DNA of 64,000 nucleotides from Mesorhizobium sp. (GCA_004020315.1 SAQG01000018.1:45657-109656); one strand, 5' to 3'. Shown: positions 55,582-64,000, numbered from the stretch's first letter. Notes: generated from the letters alone by a model not told the origin. A program made the numbers and translations.

Positions 55582-56892
55582 ATGCACGAGCCGAAAGTCG
55601 CCGACAAGAACACACCCTACTGGTGGGAAGCGGCGCCCGTCATGCCGCTGCCGCCGCAGCCCCTGGTCAGGAAGGTCGATGTGGCGATCGTCGGCGCCGG
55701 CTATGCCGGCCTTTCGGCCGGGCTTGCGCTGGCGCGCGAGGGGCGTTCGGTTGCAGCTTTTGATGCGATGAATCCCGGCGAGGGGGCCTCGTCGCGCAAC
55801 GGCGGAATTACCAGCGGGAACATCCGGCTGGACTACGCCACGATCACCCGGCGCTTCGGCGAAGAGAAAGCCCTGGCGATCGAGGCCGAGGGCAAGATCG
55901 CGCGCGAATTCCTTTACGATTTCATCAGAACGGAAAAGCTCGACTGCGACTTCAAGCTGGTCGGTCTTTTCAAAGGGGCTCTCGGATACGAGCAGTACGA
56001 GAAGATGGCCCGCGGCGCCGAGGCGTTGGCGAAGAAACTTGGGATCGAGTCTTACGCCGTTCCCCATGCGGAGCAGCGCAATTACGTCGGCACGGACTTC
56101 TATCGCGGCGGCATGGTCCGGATGGACATCGGCGGGCTGCACCCGGCCAAGTTCCACGCTGAGCTCCTGCGAGTGGCGCTCGCTTCGGGACTGGGGGTGC
56201 ATTCGAACACGCCCGTGACCTCGATCGAAAGGGATGGCTCCGGGTTCCGCGTCGTCACTTCGGCCGGGACGGTGCAGGCGCGGCAGGTCCTGGTCTGTAC
56301 GAACGGCTATACCGATGGCGCCAGTCCGTTCCTGCGCCGCCGTCTGGTACCGGTTCGCTCCCGGATCATCGCCACCGAGGAACTGCCGCCCGACGTGATG
56401 GCACGGCTGATGCCGCGGCGGATGATGATAGGCGAGGGCCGCGAGCTTGGCTTCTATTACCGCCCTTCGCCGGACGGCAGACGCATTCTGCTGGGCGGGC
56501 GCGATAGCTCGCGTGCAGGCGATCCGGCAGCCCCGACGCTCCGTCTGCGTAACGGGCTGGTCGAACTTTTTCCTGAACTGGAAAATGCCCGGCTTTCGCA
56601 CAGCTGGTTCGGCAATGTGGCGATGCACCGCGACATGATCCCCCGCATCTTCGAGAAGGACGGCGTGGTCTATGCCACCGGCTTCTGCGGTTCGGGCGTC
56701 GTCTGGGCGCCATGGGTCGGCACGCGTGCGGCCCACAAGCTGATGGGACATGGCGAGCAGGCCCGCACCGCGTTCGACTTTCGACCCCCTGCGGCCATCC
56801 CGCTTTACCGTGGCAATCCGTGGTTCATTCCGGCCATCATCAAAGGCTATGCACTGCAGGACCGTATCGCCTGGTGGCGCGCCCGCCGCTGA
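55582..56892 (+). CDS. DAO-family FAD-dependent oxidoreductase (2), PuuB-like
   Basis: A 436-residue oxidoreductase similar to gamma-glutamylputrescine oxidase PuuB. It has a WW-containing start (TPYWWEAAP), FAD motif GAGYAG at residues 38-43, and SSRNGGITSGNIRLDY, a segment typical of this group. The C-terminal GFCGSGVVWAPWVGTRAA is the second FAD contact. It would oxidise an amine or amino acid that the adjacent importer brings in, releasing an aldehyde or keto acid, ammonia and peroxide. It is the last gene of the importer operon. Confidence 0.88.
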   Translation: MHEPKVADKNTPYWWEAAPVMPLPPQPLVRKVDVAIVGAGYAGLSAGLALAREGRSVAAFDAMNPGEGASSRNGGITSGNIRLDYATITRRFGEEKALAIEAEGKIAREFLYDFIRTEKLDCDFKLVGLFKGALGYEQYEKMARGAEALAKKLGIESYAVPHAEQRNYVGTDFYRGGMVRMDIGGLHPAKFHAELLRVALASGLGVHSNTPVTSIERDGSGFRVVTSAGTVQARQVLVCTNGYTDGASPFLRRRLVPVRSRIIATEELPPDVMARLMPRRMMIGEGRELGFYYRPSPDGRRILLGGRDSSRAGDPAAPTLRLRNGLVELFPELENARLSHSWFGNVAMHRDMIPRIFEKDGVVYATGFCGSGVVWAPWVGTRAAHKLMGHGEQARTAFDFRPPAAIPLYRGNPWFIPAIIKGYALQDRIAWWRARR

Positions 56893-56989
56893 CACGACTG
56901 CAGAATCGCGCGGGACACGTTGTTGCCGGGAGAGCACTCCAGTACGGCGGAAAAATCCGTCGGGGCTGGACTTGTCGGTGCGAAGCTGA

Positions 56990-57925
56990 TCAGCGGTGGG
57001 ACGCCTTTGCGCGGATCAGCGCGCCGGCCATGTAGAGATCCTGTAGGGAGATGCCGGAACTGTCGAAGACCGTGATTTCGTTGTCGAAGCGGCGTCCGGG
57101 CGCGCGCTTTTCAATGACGTCGCCGATTGGTGTTACCGCAACCACGCCGGCGTCGATCTCATCGCGCAAATGTTGGAACTCGCCGATCTGGACGGACTGG
57201 GAAAGCAGATCACAAAACAGACGTGCCTTGGGAAATAATTCGCTCGGCAATTCGCGCTTCCCCGGAGCATCCGACCCCATGCTGACGACATGGGTTCCGG
57301 GCCCCACCCAAGCGGCATTGAACAGCGGTTCGCGTGAGGATGTCGCCGTCACCACGATGTCGGCCGCGCGCACGGCTTCTTCGGGCAAGGCAGCGCGCGC
57401 CTGCAAGCCCCTTTCGCCGATCTGATCGACAAGAGCGTCGCGTCGCGGCGAAGGCCGGGCCACGACCAGCACGGTTTCGATTTGGCGGATGCGTGCCAGC
57501 GCCATCACTTCGAAGCCCGCCTGGTTGCCGGCGCCGAATATCGCCAGAACCCTGGCTTGCTTGCGCGCAAGAAAATCGGCCGCAACCGCGTCGGCGGCGG
57601 CCGTCCTGTAGGCGTTGACCTTCCCGGCCTCGATGACGGCGCCGAGCCGACCTGTATGCTGATCGAGCAGCACGATGGTGGAGTTGTGGCGGGGAAGGCC
57701 GCGTGCCGGGTTATCCGACCAGAAGGAACCAATTTTCACTCCAATGAGGTCGTCCGACGAACCGGATTTGATTGAGAAGGTATTCGCCTCCTGTGTGCGA
57801 CCGAGAACAGCGGGAAAGACGAAGCTCTGCGGCGATGCTGCCGCCACGAGAGCCTTCCGCGCCGCCTCATAAGCAAGCTCATGCGTGACGAGGGCGGCTG
57901 ACTCCTCTTCGCTGATGTAGATCAT
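56990..57925 (-). CDS. Ornithine cyclodeaminase / mu-crystallin family protein
   Basis: A 311-residue NAD(P)-binding protein of the OCD/mu-crystallin family. It has the dinucleotide motif GAGNQAG at residues 131-137, the substrate-side Lys64 in GVKIGSFWSDNPARGLP and the Asp in MGSDAPGKREL. Members are cyclodeaminases, ketimine reductases, iminosuccinate reductase (BhcD) or EutC-type enzymes, so the reaction is open. The ATG at 57925 has AGAGGGA before it; the longer frame to 58030 is unsupported. It is divergent from the third acetyltransferase gene. Confidence 0.9.
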   Translation of the reverse strand: MIYISEEESAALVTHELAYEAARKALVAAASPQSFVFPAVLGRTQEANTFSIKSGSSDDLIGVKIGSFWSDNPARGLPRHNSTIVLLDQHTGRLGAVIEAGKVNAYRTAAADAVAADFLARKQARVLAIFGAGNQAGFEVMALARIRQIETVLVVARPSPRRDALVDQIGERGLQARAALPEEAVRAADIVVTATSSREPLFNAAWVGPGTHVVSMGSDAPGKRELPSELFPKARLFCDLLSQSVQIGEFQHLRDEIDAGVVAVTPIGDVIEKRAPGRRFDNEITVFDSSGISLQDLYMAGALIRAKASHR

Positions 57926-58233
57926 CCAAATCCCTCTTGAGCATCGAGCGGTTCGTCGCCGCAGGGTATTCCAGTCTATGGCGTTGGCCAGGCCTGAGAT
58001 CGCATCCGATGTGGACTGCGTGGAGATCACGCCCGTGCGAAGTCAGCCATGGCGGACGGCCCAAGGCGCCAGATATTCCTCGCCCAATTTACGCGATTTG
58101 GCATGCCGAGGAACTGCCTAAAACAAATATTCCCGCTGATTTGAATGGGTAAAACAGCAGCGAAATCTGTCCGCCGAACGCGACTCTAAGGTCCGACTTC
58201 AATTCGACCTCGGACAAGAGACACGTTGCACTT
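57926..58233. other. 308-base divergent intergenic region with an inverted repeat
   Basis: No gene is supported. It must hold promoters for the OCD-like gene (minus) and the acetyltransferase operon (plus). GTCCGA at 58191-58196 and TCGGAC at 58210-58215 form an inverted repeat with a 13-base spacer, ending 18 bases before the acetyltransferase start. That could be an operator or a leader hairpin. Confidence 0.45.
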
Positions 58234-59100
58234 ATGGCCCTCGAACATGAGAGAGACACCGTCAGCGCCCCGATTGAGCTGATGAACTTCGAGACCCGCC
58301 ATGTGCCGGGCGCGCTGAAGCTGTCGCAGGAGATGGGCTGGCCTTATCGCCGAGAGGACTGGGAATTTGCCGCGACGGTCGGCCAGGGACTAGTCCTGGA
58401 GCGGGCAGGCGAAGTGATCGGCACGGCCATGTGGTGGAATTACGGACCGGTCTATGCTTCTGCCGGGATGATCATCGTCACTGGCTCGGCACAAGGCGCC
58501 GGCAACGGCTCCCGGCTCTTTGATGGATTGCTTGAAGCAGCACACGGGCGCAACGTGGTGCTCAATTCGACTGACGAGGGGCTCGCGCTCTATAAACGGC
58601 GCGGCTTTACCGCCTGGGGCACGGTGCTTCAGCTTCAGGGCCCGCTGACCGTCGCCGTGACGCAGAGTGCGCGCGACGACGTTCGTCAGGCGACGATCTC
58701 CGACCTCGCAGCGATCCAGGCCTTCGACGAACGGGCCATGGGCATGCCCCGGTCGTCGATGGTGGCTGCGCTCGCCGATGCGGGCAAGGTCGTTGTTATC
58801 GAGCGAGCGGGACGGGTTGCAGGCTATGCCGTCGCCAGGAAATTCGGGCGCGGCTATGTCGTTGGCCCCTGTGCGGCCGAAAGCGTGGAGGACGCGCGGC
58901 TTCTGATCCTGGCGCAGCTTTCGAAGCTTCACGATCGATTCGTTCGGATCGACGTCTATGCCGAAGATGGATTGGGCGACTGGCTCGAGAGTCTCGGCCT
59001 CGAGCGAGCCGGCAGTGCCACCGCTATGGTCAAAGGGCAACGACCCGTCTCCGGCGGGCCGGCCCATATGTACGCCTTGGCGAACCAGTCGTTCTTTTAG
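58234..59100 (+). CDS. Two-domain GNAT N-acetyltransferase (paralogue 3)
   Basis: A 288-residue paralogue of the 36.9 and 44.2 kb genes. Shared marks are MGWPYRREDWEFA near residue 34, the acetyl-CoA loop AQGAGNGSRLFDGLL, LALYKRRGFTAWG and, in the second domain, RKFGRGYVVGPCAAES. It leads a four-gene plus-strand operon with a PLP enzyme, an FAD oxidoreductase and an aldehyde dehydrogenase. Acetylation of an amine or amino acid within that pathway is the likely role. No close ribosome-binding site is seen. Confidence 0.88.
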   Translation: MALEHERDTVSAPIELMNFETRHVPGALKLSQEMGWPYRREDWEFAATVGQGLVLERAGEVIGTAMWWNYGPVYASAGMIIVTGSAQGAGNGSRLFDGLLEAAHGRNVVLNSTDEGLALYKRRGFTAWGTVLQLQGPLTVAVTQSARDDVRQATISDLAAIQAFDERAMGMPRSSMVAALADAGKVVVIERAGRVAGYAVARKFGRGYVVGPCAAESVEDARLLILAQLSKLHDRFVRIDVYAEDGLGDWLESLGLERAGSATAMVKGQRPVSGGPAHMYALANQSFF

Positions 59101-59108
59101 GAAACGAG

Positions 59109-60290
59109 ATGATGGGCAAGATAGCGGCAAACCAGTCAGTGAGCGAGACGGCCAAGAGCATCGGTGCCCTGGTCACCCCGGCGCTGCTTCTGGACCGTGG
59201 ACGGCTCGGGCACAACAGCCAGGGTTTGGCTGAGCGCGCCAAGAAGCTTGAGGTGGTGCTGCGCCCGCATATGAAGACGGCCAAAAGCATCGACGTCGCC
59301 CGGTACTTGTTCCCCGGCGAACCCGGTCCGATCACGGTCTCGACGATCGCCGAGGCGGAGTATTTCGCGGGCCACGGCTTTCGCGACATGACCTATGCGG
59401 TCGGCATGTCGCCGGCTTCGGCTAGGCGCGCCATGGGGCTTTGTCGCCGTACCGGCGCTGATGTGAAGCTGCTGCTCGATTCAGTGGAGCAGGCCGACGC
59501 CCTGGCCGATATACGCGAAGCCACCGGCATGACGCCATCGGTCTTCATCGAACTGGACTGCGATGACCATCGCGGTGGCTTGAAGCCGGACGACCCGAAG
59601 CTGCTCGACGTGGCCAGCAGGGTCGTCGCGGCGGGCGCCAAGCTCGTCGGCGTTCTCGCCCATGCAGGCGAATCCTATGGCTTGAACACGCCCGATGCGC
59701 TGGTCAAGGCAGCGGAGAACGAGCGTTCAGCCACCGTGCGCGCCGCTGAAATCCTGCGCGCCCATGGCCATGCCTGCCCGATCGTCAGCGTCGGCTCGAC
59801 GCCGACGGCGCATTTCGCCGAGAATCTCGAGGGCGTCACGGAGCTGCGCGCCGGAGTCTACATGTTCTTCGACCTCGTTCAGCACGGGGTAGGGGTGTGC
59901 GAGCTCGACGATATCGCGATTTCCGTATTGGCCACGGTGATCGGCTCCAAGCCGGAAAAGGGATGGGTGTTGGTCGACGCCGGGTGGATGGCGCTTTCGC
60001 GCGACCGTGGAACCGCAAACCAGCAGATCGACCAGGGTTACGGTGTGGTCTGCGACGAAAAGGGGCGGGTGCTTGAAGATGTGATCGTGGCTCAGGCCAG
60101 CCAGGAACACGGTATCCTCGCCATTCGTGCCGGTTCTGGAAAGTCCATGCCCGAGTTGCCGCTGGGGTCTCGGGTCCGGATTCTACCCATCCATGCCTGC
60201 GCGATGGCCGCCCAGCATGACTTCTACAGCGTCGTCAACGGGGACAGCCCCATGATTGAAGCGCGTTGGGAGCGGATGCGCGGCTGGTAG
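59109..60290 (+). CDS. D-serine dehydratase-like / DSD1-type PLP enzyme (fold type III)
   Basis: A 393-residue PLP enzyme of the alanine racemase-like fold, DSD1/D-threonine aldolase group. PLP Lys56 is in LRPHMKTAKS. The C-terminal zinc pair is His362 and Cys364 in PIHACAMAAQHDFY, the mark of eukaryotic-type D-serine dehydratase and D-threonine aldolase, and GVYMFFDLVQHGVG also fits. It would dehydrate a D-hydroxy-amino acid or cleave it by retro-aldol. It begins 8 bases after the acetyltransferase stop. Whether it is an aldolase or a dehydratase cannot be decided here. Confidence 0.85.
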   Translation: MMGKIAANQSVSETAKSIGALVTPALLLDRGRLGHNSQGLAERAKKLEVVLRPHMKTAKSIDVARYLFPGEPGPITVSTIAEAEYFAGHGFRDMTYAVGMSPASARRAMGLCRRTGADVKLLLDSVEQADALADIREATGMTPSVFIELDCDDHRGGLKPDDPKLLDVASRVVAAGAKLVGVLAHAGESYGLNTPDALVKAAENERSATVRAAEILRAHGHACPIVSVGSTPTAHFAENLEGVTELRAGVYMFFDLVQHGVGVCELDDIAISVLATVIGSKPEKGWVLVDAGWMALSRDRGTANQQIDQGYGVVCDEKGRVLEDVIVAQASQEHGILAIRAGSGKSMPELPLGSRVRILPIHACAMAAQHDFYSVVNGDSPMIEARWERMRGW

Positions 60291-60346
60291 ACGCGCAACT
60301 ACGCCTCGAATGTCGCCCCACTCAAATCAGCACTGGTGGTCAAGAA

Positions 60347-61621
60347 ATGAAGTTTACCTCTTACTGGCTGGATACGTCTCAGCCGTTCGATGATGGGTCG
60401 TCCAAACCGCTCGAAGGCCACTACGATGTGGCGGTTGTGGGCGGCGGCTTGACTGGATCCTCCGCGGCGCTGGCTCTCGCCAAAAAGGGCGCCCGGGTTG
60501 CCCTGTTGGAGGCCGAAACGATCGGCAACGCCGCGTCCGGCCGCAATGGCGGGATGTGCAACAACGGCTTTGCCCAGAACTATGGGATCATGGCCGGCAA
60601 ATACGGCACGACGGCCGCCAACGCGCTCTACAAGGCGTTCGACGCCGGCGTCGACATGGTCGAGCGGTTAGTGCAGGAAGAGCAGATCGATTGCAGCTTC
60701 TCGCGCGTCGGCAAGCTCAAGCTTGCCGCCAAGCCCGAACATTACGACATGCTGGCCCGCAGCCAGGAACTGCTGGCTGCCAATGTCGATCCAGGCACGA
60801 GGATGATCGCGCGCAGCCACCTGCGGGCGGAAGTCGGGACCGACCGTTACTACGGCGGGTTGCTATTTCCCAAGAGCGCGGCCATGCATGTCGGCCGGTT
60901 CGTCCGGGGCTTGGCGACCGCCGCCGCACGGCGTGGCGCAGAGGTCCATGAACGCTCGCCCGTAATGGCGATGCGCAAGGTTTCCGGCGGGCATGAGGTA
61001 ACGACGCCAAAGGGCAAGATCGTCGCGCGGCAGGTCCTGCTAGCAAGTGGCATTTCCCAGGTCGGTCCGCTCGGATGGATCCGCCGTCGCATCGTGCCGG
61101 TCGGGGCGTTCCTGATCGTGACCGAACCGCTGTCGCCTGCGGAACTCGAGCGCCTCATGCCGACCCGTCGCAATGTCGTCGATACGCGCAACCTCGTTGT
61201 CTACTGGCGGCTGACCCCGGACAATCGCCTCCTGTTCGGCGGACGGGCGCGCTTTGCGGTGTCCAACCCTCAATCCGACGAAAAAAGCGGCCGGATACTG
61301 AAGGCGGCGATGGTCGAGGTCTTTCCGGAACTGGCCGGCACCCGGATCGACTACTGCTGGGGCGGCATGGTCGATATGACCCGCGATCGCCTGCCGCGCG
61401 CCGGAGAGCGCGATGGCATCTACTACTCTATGGGCTATAGCGGCCATGGTACGCAGATGTCGACGCTGATGGGCACCACCATGGCCGAGGTCATGGACGG
61501 GCACCCCGACCTAAACCCTTGGAAGGATTTCGACTGGCCGGCGATCCCTGGATACTTTGGGCGTCCCTGGTTCCTGCCGATCCTCGGCGCCTATTACCGC
61601 ATCAAGGACCTTGTGAGATGA
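60347..61621 (+). CDS. DAO-family FAD-dependent oxidoreductase (3), PuuB-like
   Basis: A 424-residue oxidoreductase of the same group as the 55.6 kb gene. It has GGGLTG at residues 32-37, SGRNGGMCNNGFAQNYG, and the C-terminal GYSGHGTQMSTLMGTTMAE. The group oxidises gamma-glutamylated or other amines, or amino acids. The ATG at 60347 has AAGAA close by; the frame runs back to 60266. The stop overlaps the start of the aldehyde dehydrogenase by four bases, so oxidase and dehydrogenase form a pair like PuuB-PuuC. Confidence 0.87.
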   Translation: MKFTSYWLDTSQPFDDGSSKPLEGHYDVAVVGGGLTGSSAALALAKKGARVALLEAETIGNAASGRNGGMCNNGFAQNYGIMAGKYGTTAANALYKAFDAGVDMVERLVQEEQIDCSFSRVGKLKLAAKPEHYDMLARSQELLAANVDPGTRMIARSHLRAEVGTDRYYGGLLFPKSAAMHVGRFVRGLATAAARRGAEVHERSPVMAMRKVSGGHEVTTPKGKIVARQVLLASGISQVGPLGWIRRRIVPVGAFLIVTEPLSPAELERLMPTRRNVVDTRNLVVYWRLTPDNRLLFGGRARFAVSNPQSDEKSGRILKAAMVEVFPELAGTRIDYCWGGMVDMTRDRLPRAGERDGIYYSMGYSGHGTQMSTLMGTTMAEVMDGHPDLNPWKDFDWPAIPGYFGRPWFLPILGAYYRIKDLVR

Positions 61622-63072
61622 TCACGCCGCTGGAACACCTCTCCCGCAACGGCCGCCTGGACAAGTTCTTCATCGACGGCAAATGGTTGGAGCCGAGGGG
61701 CACGGCCAAGGGCGTCGTGGTGAATCCCGCCACGGAAGAGGTTGTGGCCCGGTTTCCGCTCGGAAACAGCGAGGACGTGGACGCGGCCGTTTCAGCGGCC
61801 CGCCGGGCGTTCGCCAGCTGGAGCCGTACCAAGCCGGAATACCGCGCGGGTCTGCTTGATAGCCTGCAGGCACTGCTCGAAGCGCGCCGCGAACTGCTTG
61901 CACAATGCCTGACCCTCGAGATGGGAGCGGCGATCGGATATGCGCGCACCGCGCAGGTGCCGCTCGCGATCGCGCATGTGCAGGTCGCTCGCGATGTTCT
62001 GACGGCCTTCCCCTTCGTCGAGCAGCGCGGCCACACCGCGGTTACCCACGAACCGATCGGTGTCTGCGCCCTGATCACGCCTTGGAACTGGCCACTCTAC
62101 CAGATCACCGCCAAGGTTGCGCCGGCGCTCGCGGCAGGCTGCACGGTCGTGCTGAAGCCAAGCGAGCTCTCTCCTTTGGACGCCCTTCTGTTCGCCGAGG
62201 CGATCGAGGAAGCCGGCTTCCCTGCCGGTGTCTTCAACCTCGTCAATGGTGACGGCCCATGCGTCGGTGGGAGTCTCGCGTCCCATGCGGATGTCGACAT
62301 GATCTCCATTACCGGCTCTACCCGTGCTGGCATTGCGGTGGCCCAGGCGGCAGCGCCGACGGTCAAGCGTGTCGCGCAGGAGCTCGGCGGCAAGTCGCCG
62401 AACGTGATCCTGCCGGACGCCGATCTCGATCGCGCCGTTTCGCTGGGCATAGCCGCCGCCTTCCGCAATCTCGGCCAGTCATGCAGCGCGCCGACGCGCA
62501 TGATCGTGCCACGCGCGCTGCTTTCGGAGATCGAGTCAATTGCCCAGCGGGCCGCAAATGAGATCGTGGTCGGAGATCCTCTCTCGGAGGCCACCACCCA
62601 CGGTGCAATCGCCAACCGTGCTCAGTTCGACCGAATCCAAACCATGATCGGCGTCGGCATTTCGGAAGGCGCGAAGCTTCTCACCGGCGGACAGCGCCGT
62701 CCAGGCGGCCTGAATGTCGGGCTCTACATAAAACCGACGGTTTTTTCCGAGGTGCGCACGGGCATGCGCATCGCCCAGGAGGAGATCTTCGGACCGGTTC
62801 TTTGCATCATCCCCTACGACACAGTCGAGGAGGCCGTCACCATCGCCAACGACACCGTCTATGGCCTCGGGGCCCATGTGCAGGGCAAGGATATGGACGT
62901 CGTCAAGGACGTCGCGTCGCAGATCCGCGCCGGTCAAGTGCATCTCAACTACCCGGCGTGGGATCCACACGCGCCGTTTGGCGGCTTCAAGCAATCCGGA
63001 AACGGACGCGAGTATGGCATCGAGGGCATGTTGGAGTATCTCGAGCTCAAATCCATCCTCGGCTATTTCTAG
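61618..63072 (+). CDS. NAD-dependent aldehyde dehydrogenase, PuuC/betaine-aldehyde-dehydrogenase-like
   Basis: A 484-residue aldehyde dehydrogenase. Glu255 (QELGGKSPN) and Cys289 (LGQSCSAPTR) are catalytic, and the NAD site is ITPWNWPLYQITAKV with ITGSTRAGIAVA. It differs from the GabD-like enzyme at 41.6 kb (single cysteine, no QTCVCANR) and so acts on another aldehyde, probably the product of the oxidase whose gene it overlaps by ATGA. It is the last gene of the operon led by the third acetyltransferase. Confidence 0.9.
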   Translation: MITPLEHLSRNGRLDKFFIDGKWLEPRGTAKGVVVNPATEEVVARFPLGNSEDVDAAVSAARRAFASWSRTKPEYRAGLLDSLQALLEARRELLAQCLTLEMGAAIGYARTAQVPLAIAHVQVARDVLTAFPFVEQRGHTAVTHEPIGVCALITPWNWPLYQITAKVAPALAAGCTVVLKPSELSPLDALLFAEAIEEAGFPAGVFNLVNGDGPCVGGSLASHADVDMISITGSTRAGIAVAQAAAPTVKRVAQELGGKSPNVILPDADLDRAVSLGIAAAFRNLGQSCSAPTRMIVPRALLSEIESIAQRAANEIVVGDPLSEATTHGAIANRAQFDRIQTMIGVGISEGAKLLTGGQRRPGGLNVGLYIKPTVFSEVRTGMRIAQEEIFGPVLCIIPYDTVEEAVTIANDTVYGLGAHVQGKDMDVVKDVASQIRAGQVHLNYPAWDPHAPFGGFKQSGNGREYGIEGMLEYLELKSILGYF

Positions 63073-63521
63073 GCGACATCTTCGCCAAGCGTAGAGCGGT
63101 GGCGCCATCCATGCCAGTGGGCTGCTTACAGTGGGCGCTTCCGCTCATTCGGGCACTATCTTCGCGTTATTCCGTTGCGATTGGTGTCACAAAATTTAAG
63201 ATGCAGCCGCCGGTTGCTGCCGTACTGCAGCGATGGCGGTCCTGCGCACGCTGTTCCTGATCCGGGCGACTACGGTTGCGCGATGGCGACATGGAGCGTC
63301 TCGGTTCTGGGCGCGATCCTCGGCTTCGTCGTGTCGGGCATTCTGACCGCCCGGCGGCAACGACGTGCGAATAGGAGGGTCTCCACGGGAGCAGCCGCGC
63401 CCTGGACATATTCTCGACGGAAAAACGCCTCGAAACGCCCAGGAACCGACCGATTGGGAACAATCTTACCTGTTTCAAGGTTGAGGATGCGCAAGGGACT
63501 GCTCTACGGAATCATTGCCAG
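63073..63521. other. 449-base intergenic region
   Basis: No supported gene, terminator or clear promoter. Frames on both strands (63175-63525 plus, 63167-63478 minus) lack family resemblance. A short hydrophobic run from an ATG at 63283 could be a fragment. The promoter of the repeat-containing gene must lie at the right end. Confidence 0.4.
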
Positions 63522-64000
63522 ATGAAACGCCATTTTCGGATTGTTTTGGGTGCCGCGGTCGGCCTCACATTGATACCTGCTCCGCTTCCCGCACTTTCGC
63601 GCGACGCCCAGCCGCGAGCCGCACCCCTCATTCTGGCCCAAGCCCAGTCTCCCGAAGAGGAAGAACTGCTGCGCAGGAAGAAAAAAGAGGGGGCCAAACG
63701 CGACGAGCAGCGGGCTCCCCGGGCAGAAAGGCCGGCGCAGCGCGAGCGGGCCGAGCGGCCTGCGGCGCGGGAGCGCGAAACGGTCAAACGGCGTGCCGCC
63801 GAACCCGAGCCCGCGATCACCGAGGAACGCCAGAAGCGGCGCAAGGACCGCGAAGCCATCAAACGGCGCGCCGCCGAACCCGAGCCCGCGATCGCCGAGG
63901 AACGCCAGAAGCGGCGCAAGGAGCGTGAGGCCGTCAAACGGCGCGCCGCCGAACCCGAGCCCGCGATCGCCGAGGAACGCCAGAAGCGGCGCAAGGAGCG
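63522..64000 (+). CDS. Secreted, charge-rich repeat protein, 5' part (possibly an OmpA-family protein)
   Basis: A frame that opens at 63522 and runs off the window without a stop, about 159 residues visible. It starts with a Sec-like leader (basic MKRHFRIV, a hydrophobic run, possible cleavage after PALSRDA). A stretch rich in Glu, Lys, Arg and Ala follows, ending in tandem 25-residue repeats (consensus KRRAAEPEPAI.EERQKRRK). Rhizobial OmpA-family outer-membrane proteins often have such a long charged N-terminal part before a C-terminal OmpA domain, but that domain is outside the window, so the family is a guess. Confidence 0.75.
   Translation, partial: MKRHFRIVLGAAVGLTLIPAPLPALSRDAQPRAAPLILAQAQSPEEEELLRRKKKEGAKRDEQRAPRAERPAQRERAERPAARERETVKRRAAEPEPAITEERQKRRKDREAIKRRAAEPEPAIAEERQKRRKEREAVKRRAAEPEPAIAEERQKRRKE
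63783..64000 (+). repeat. 75-nt tandem direct repeats inside the secreted protein gene
   Basis: Units begin at 63783, 63858 and 63933, each 75 nt (25 codons), and the third is cut by the window edge. They differ by only a few bases (for example ATCACC versus ATCGCC and GACCGC versus GAGCGT). Period divisible by three and few differences indicate recent expansion inside the coding frame. Confidence 0.92.

Noticed and set aside
55471..56937. 488-codon open frame on the minus strand
   Set aside because: It lies fully opposite the PuuB-like oxidoreductase, which has clear FAD motifs. Long antisense frames are common in high-GC DNA, and this one has no recognisable domain.
56990..63072. Ectoine degradation cluster (EutC-like, aldehyde dehydrogenase, Lrp and aminotransferase nearby)
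   Set aside because: Some families match, but no ectoine hydrolase (DoeA), DoeB-type deacetylase beside it, or ectoine-type TRAP/Ehu transporter was found in the window.
63175..63525. 116-codon plus-strand frame and a 103-codon minus-strand frame
   Set aside because: Neither shows a family, a good start signal or a sensible composition; kept as an unexplained intergenic stretch.
63783..64000. Possible CRISPR array
   Set aside because: The repeats are contiguous, 75 nt, in frame and without unique spacers, so they are protein-coding tandem repeats.

Overview
The window reads as a chromosomal stretch of a high-GC alphaproteobacterium of the order Hyphomicrobiales (Rhizobiales), most likely a Mesorhizobium or a close relative. 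This rests on gene content (DUF2126 transglutaminase with a circularly permuted ATP-grasp/alpha-E protein, an ECF42-type sigma factor with its DGPF partner, an AbcR/ar15-like small RNA, many ABC importers for amines and peptides) and on codon use. It is an inference, since no rRNA or marker gene is present. No insertion sequence, phage, tRNA or CRISPR was seen.

Layout. 1-9.3 kb: the 3' part of a YtcJ-type amidohydrolase, a complete polyamine-type ABC importer (ATPase, two permeases, binding protein), an amidase-signature hydrolase and two tandem beta-lactamase-fold serine hydrolases. The last three resemble the nylon-oligomer hydrolases NylA and NylB, so this block looks like an import-and-hydrolyse module for amide compounds. 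9.4-14 kb: tex, then a LysR regulator divergent from gcdH (glutaryl-CoA dehydrogenase). 14.1-20.8 kb: a three-gene operon of transglutaminase-DUF2126, ATP-grasp/alpha-E and a second transglutaminase. 21-25.5 kb: topoisomerase IB, a DGPF/YCII protein with its ECF42 sigma factor, and an antiquitin-type aldehyde dehydrogenase of lysine catabolism. 25.6-25.75 kb: an AbcR-like small RNA with a clear promoter and terminator. 26-31.7 kb: PerM-type and TauE-type membrane proteins, Cu-Zn superoxide dismutase, a DrrAB-like exporter and an EamA transporter. 31.9-32.1 kb: two tandem hairpin modules that may be small RNAs. 32.5-36.3 kb: a PaoABC-type molybdenum aldehyde oxidoreductase operon in which the first and third genes each carry a -1 frameshift.

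36.8-63.1 kb is one large catabolic region made of several short operons: an M20 deacetylase, a hydroxyacid dehydrogenase, a cupin, two tartrate/isopropylmalate-type decarboxylating dehydrogenases, two aldehyde dehydrogenases, a HAD dehalogenase-like enzyme, a class III aminotransferase, an Lrp-type regulator, a peptide-type ABC importer, three DAO-family FAD oxidoreductases, an ornithine-cyclodeaminase-like protein, a D-serine-dehydratase-like PLP enzyme and three paralogous two-domain GNAT acetyltransferases. Together they suggest uptake of a peptide- or opine-like amino compound, N-acylation/deacylation or oxidative deamination, oxidation of the resulting aldehyde and entry into central metabolism. 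The substrate cannot be read from sequence; this region is the best candidate for an undescribed pathway.

The window ends inside a secreted protein whose N-terminal part is built of 75-nt tandem repeats.
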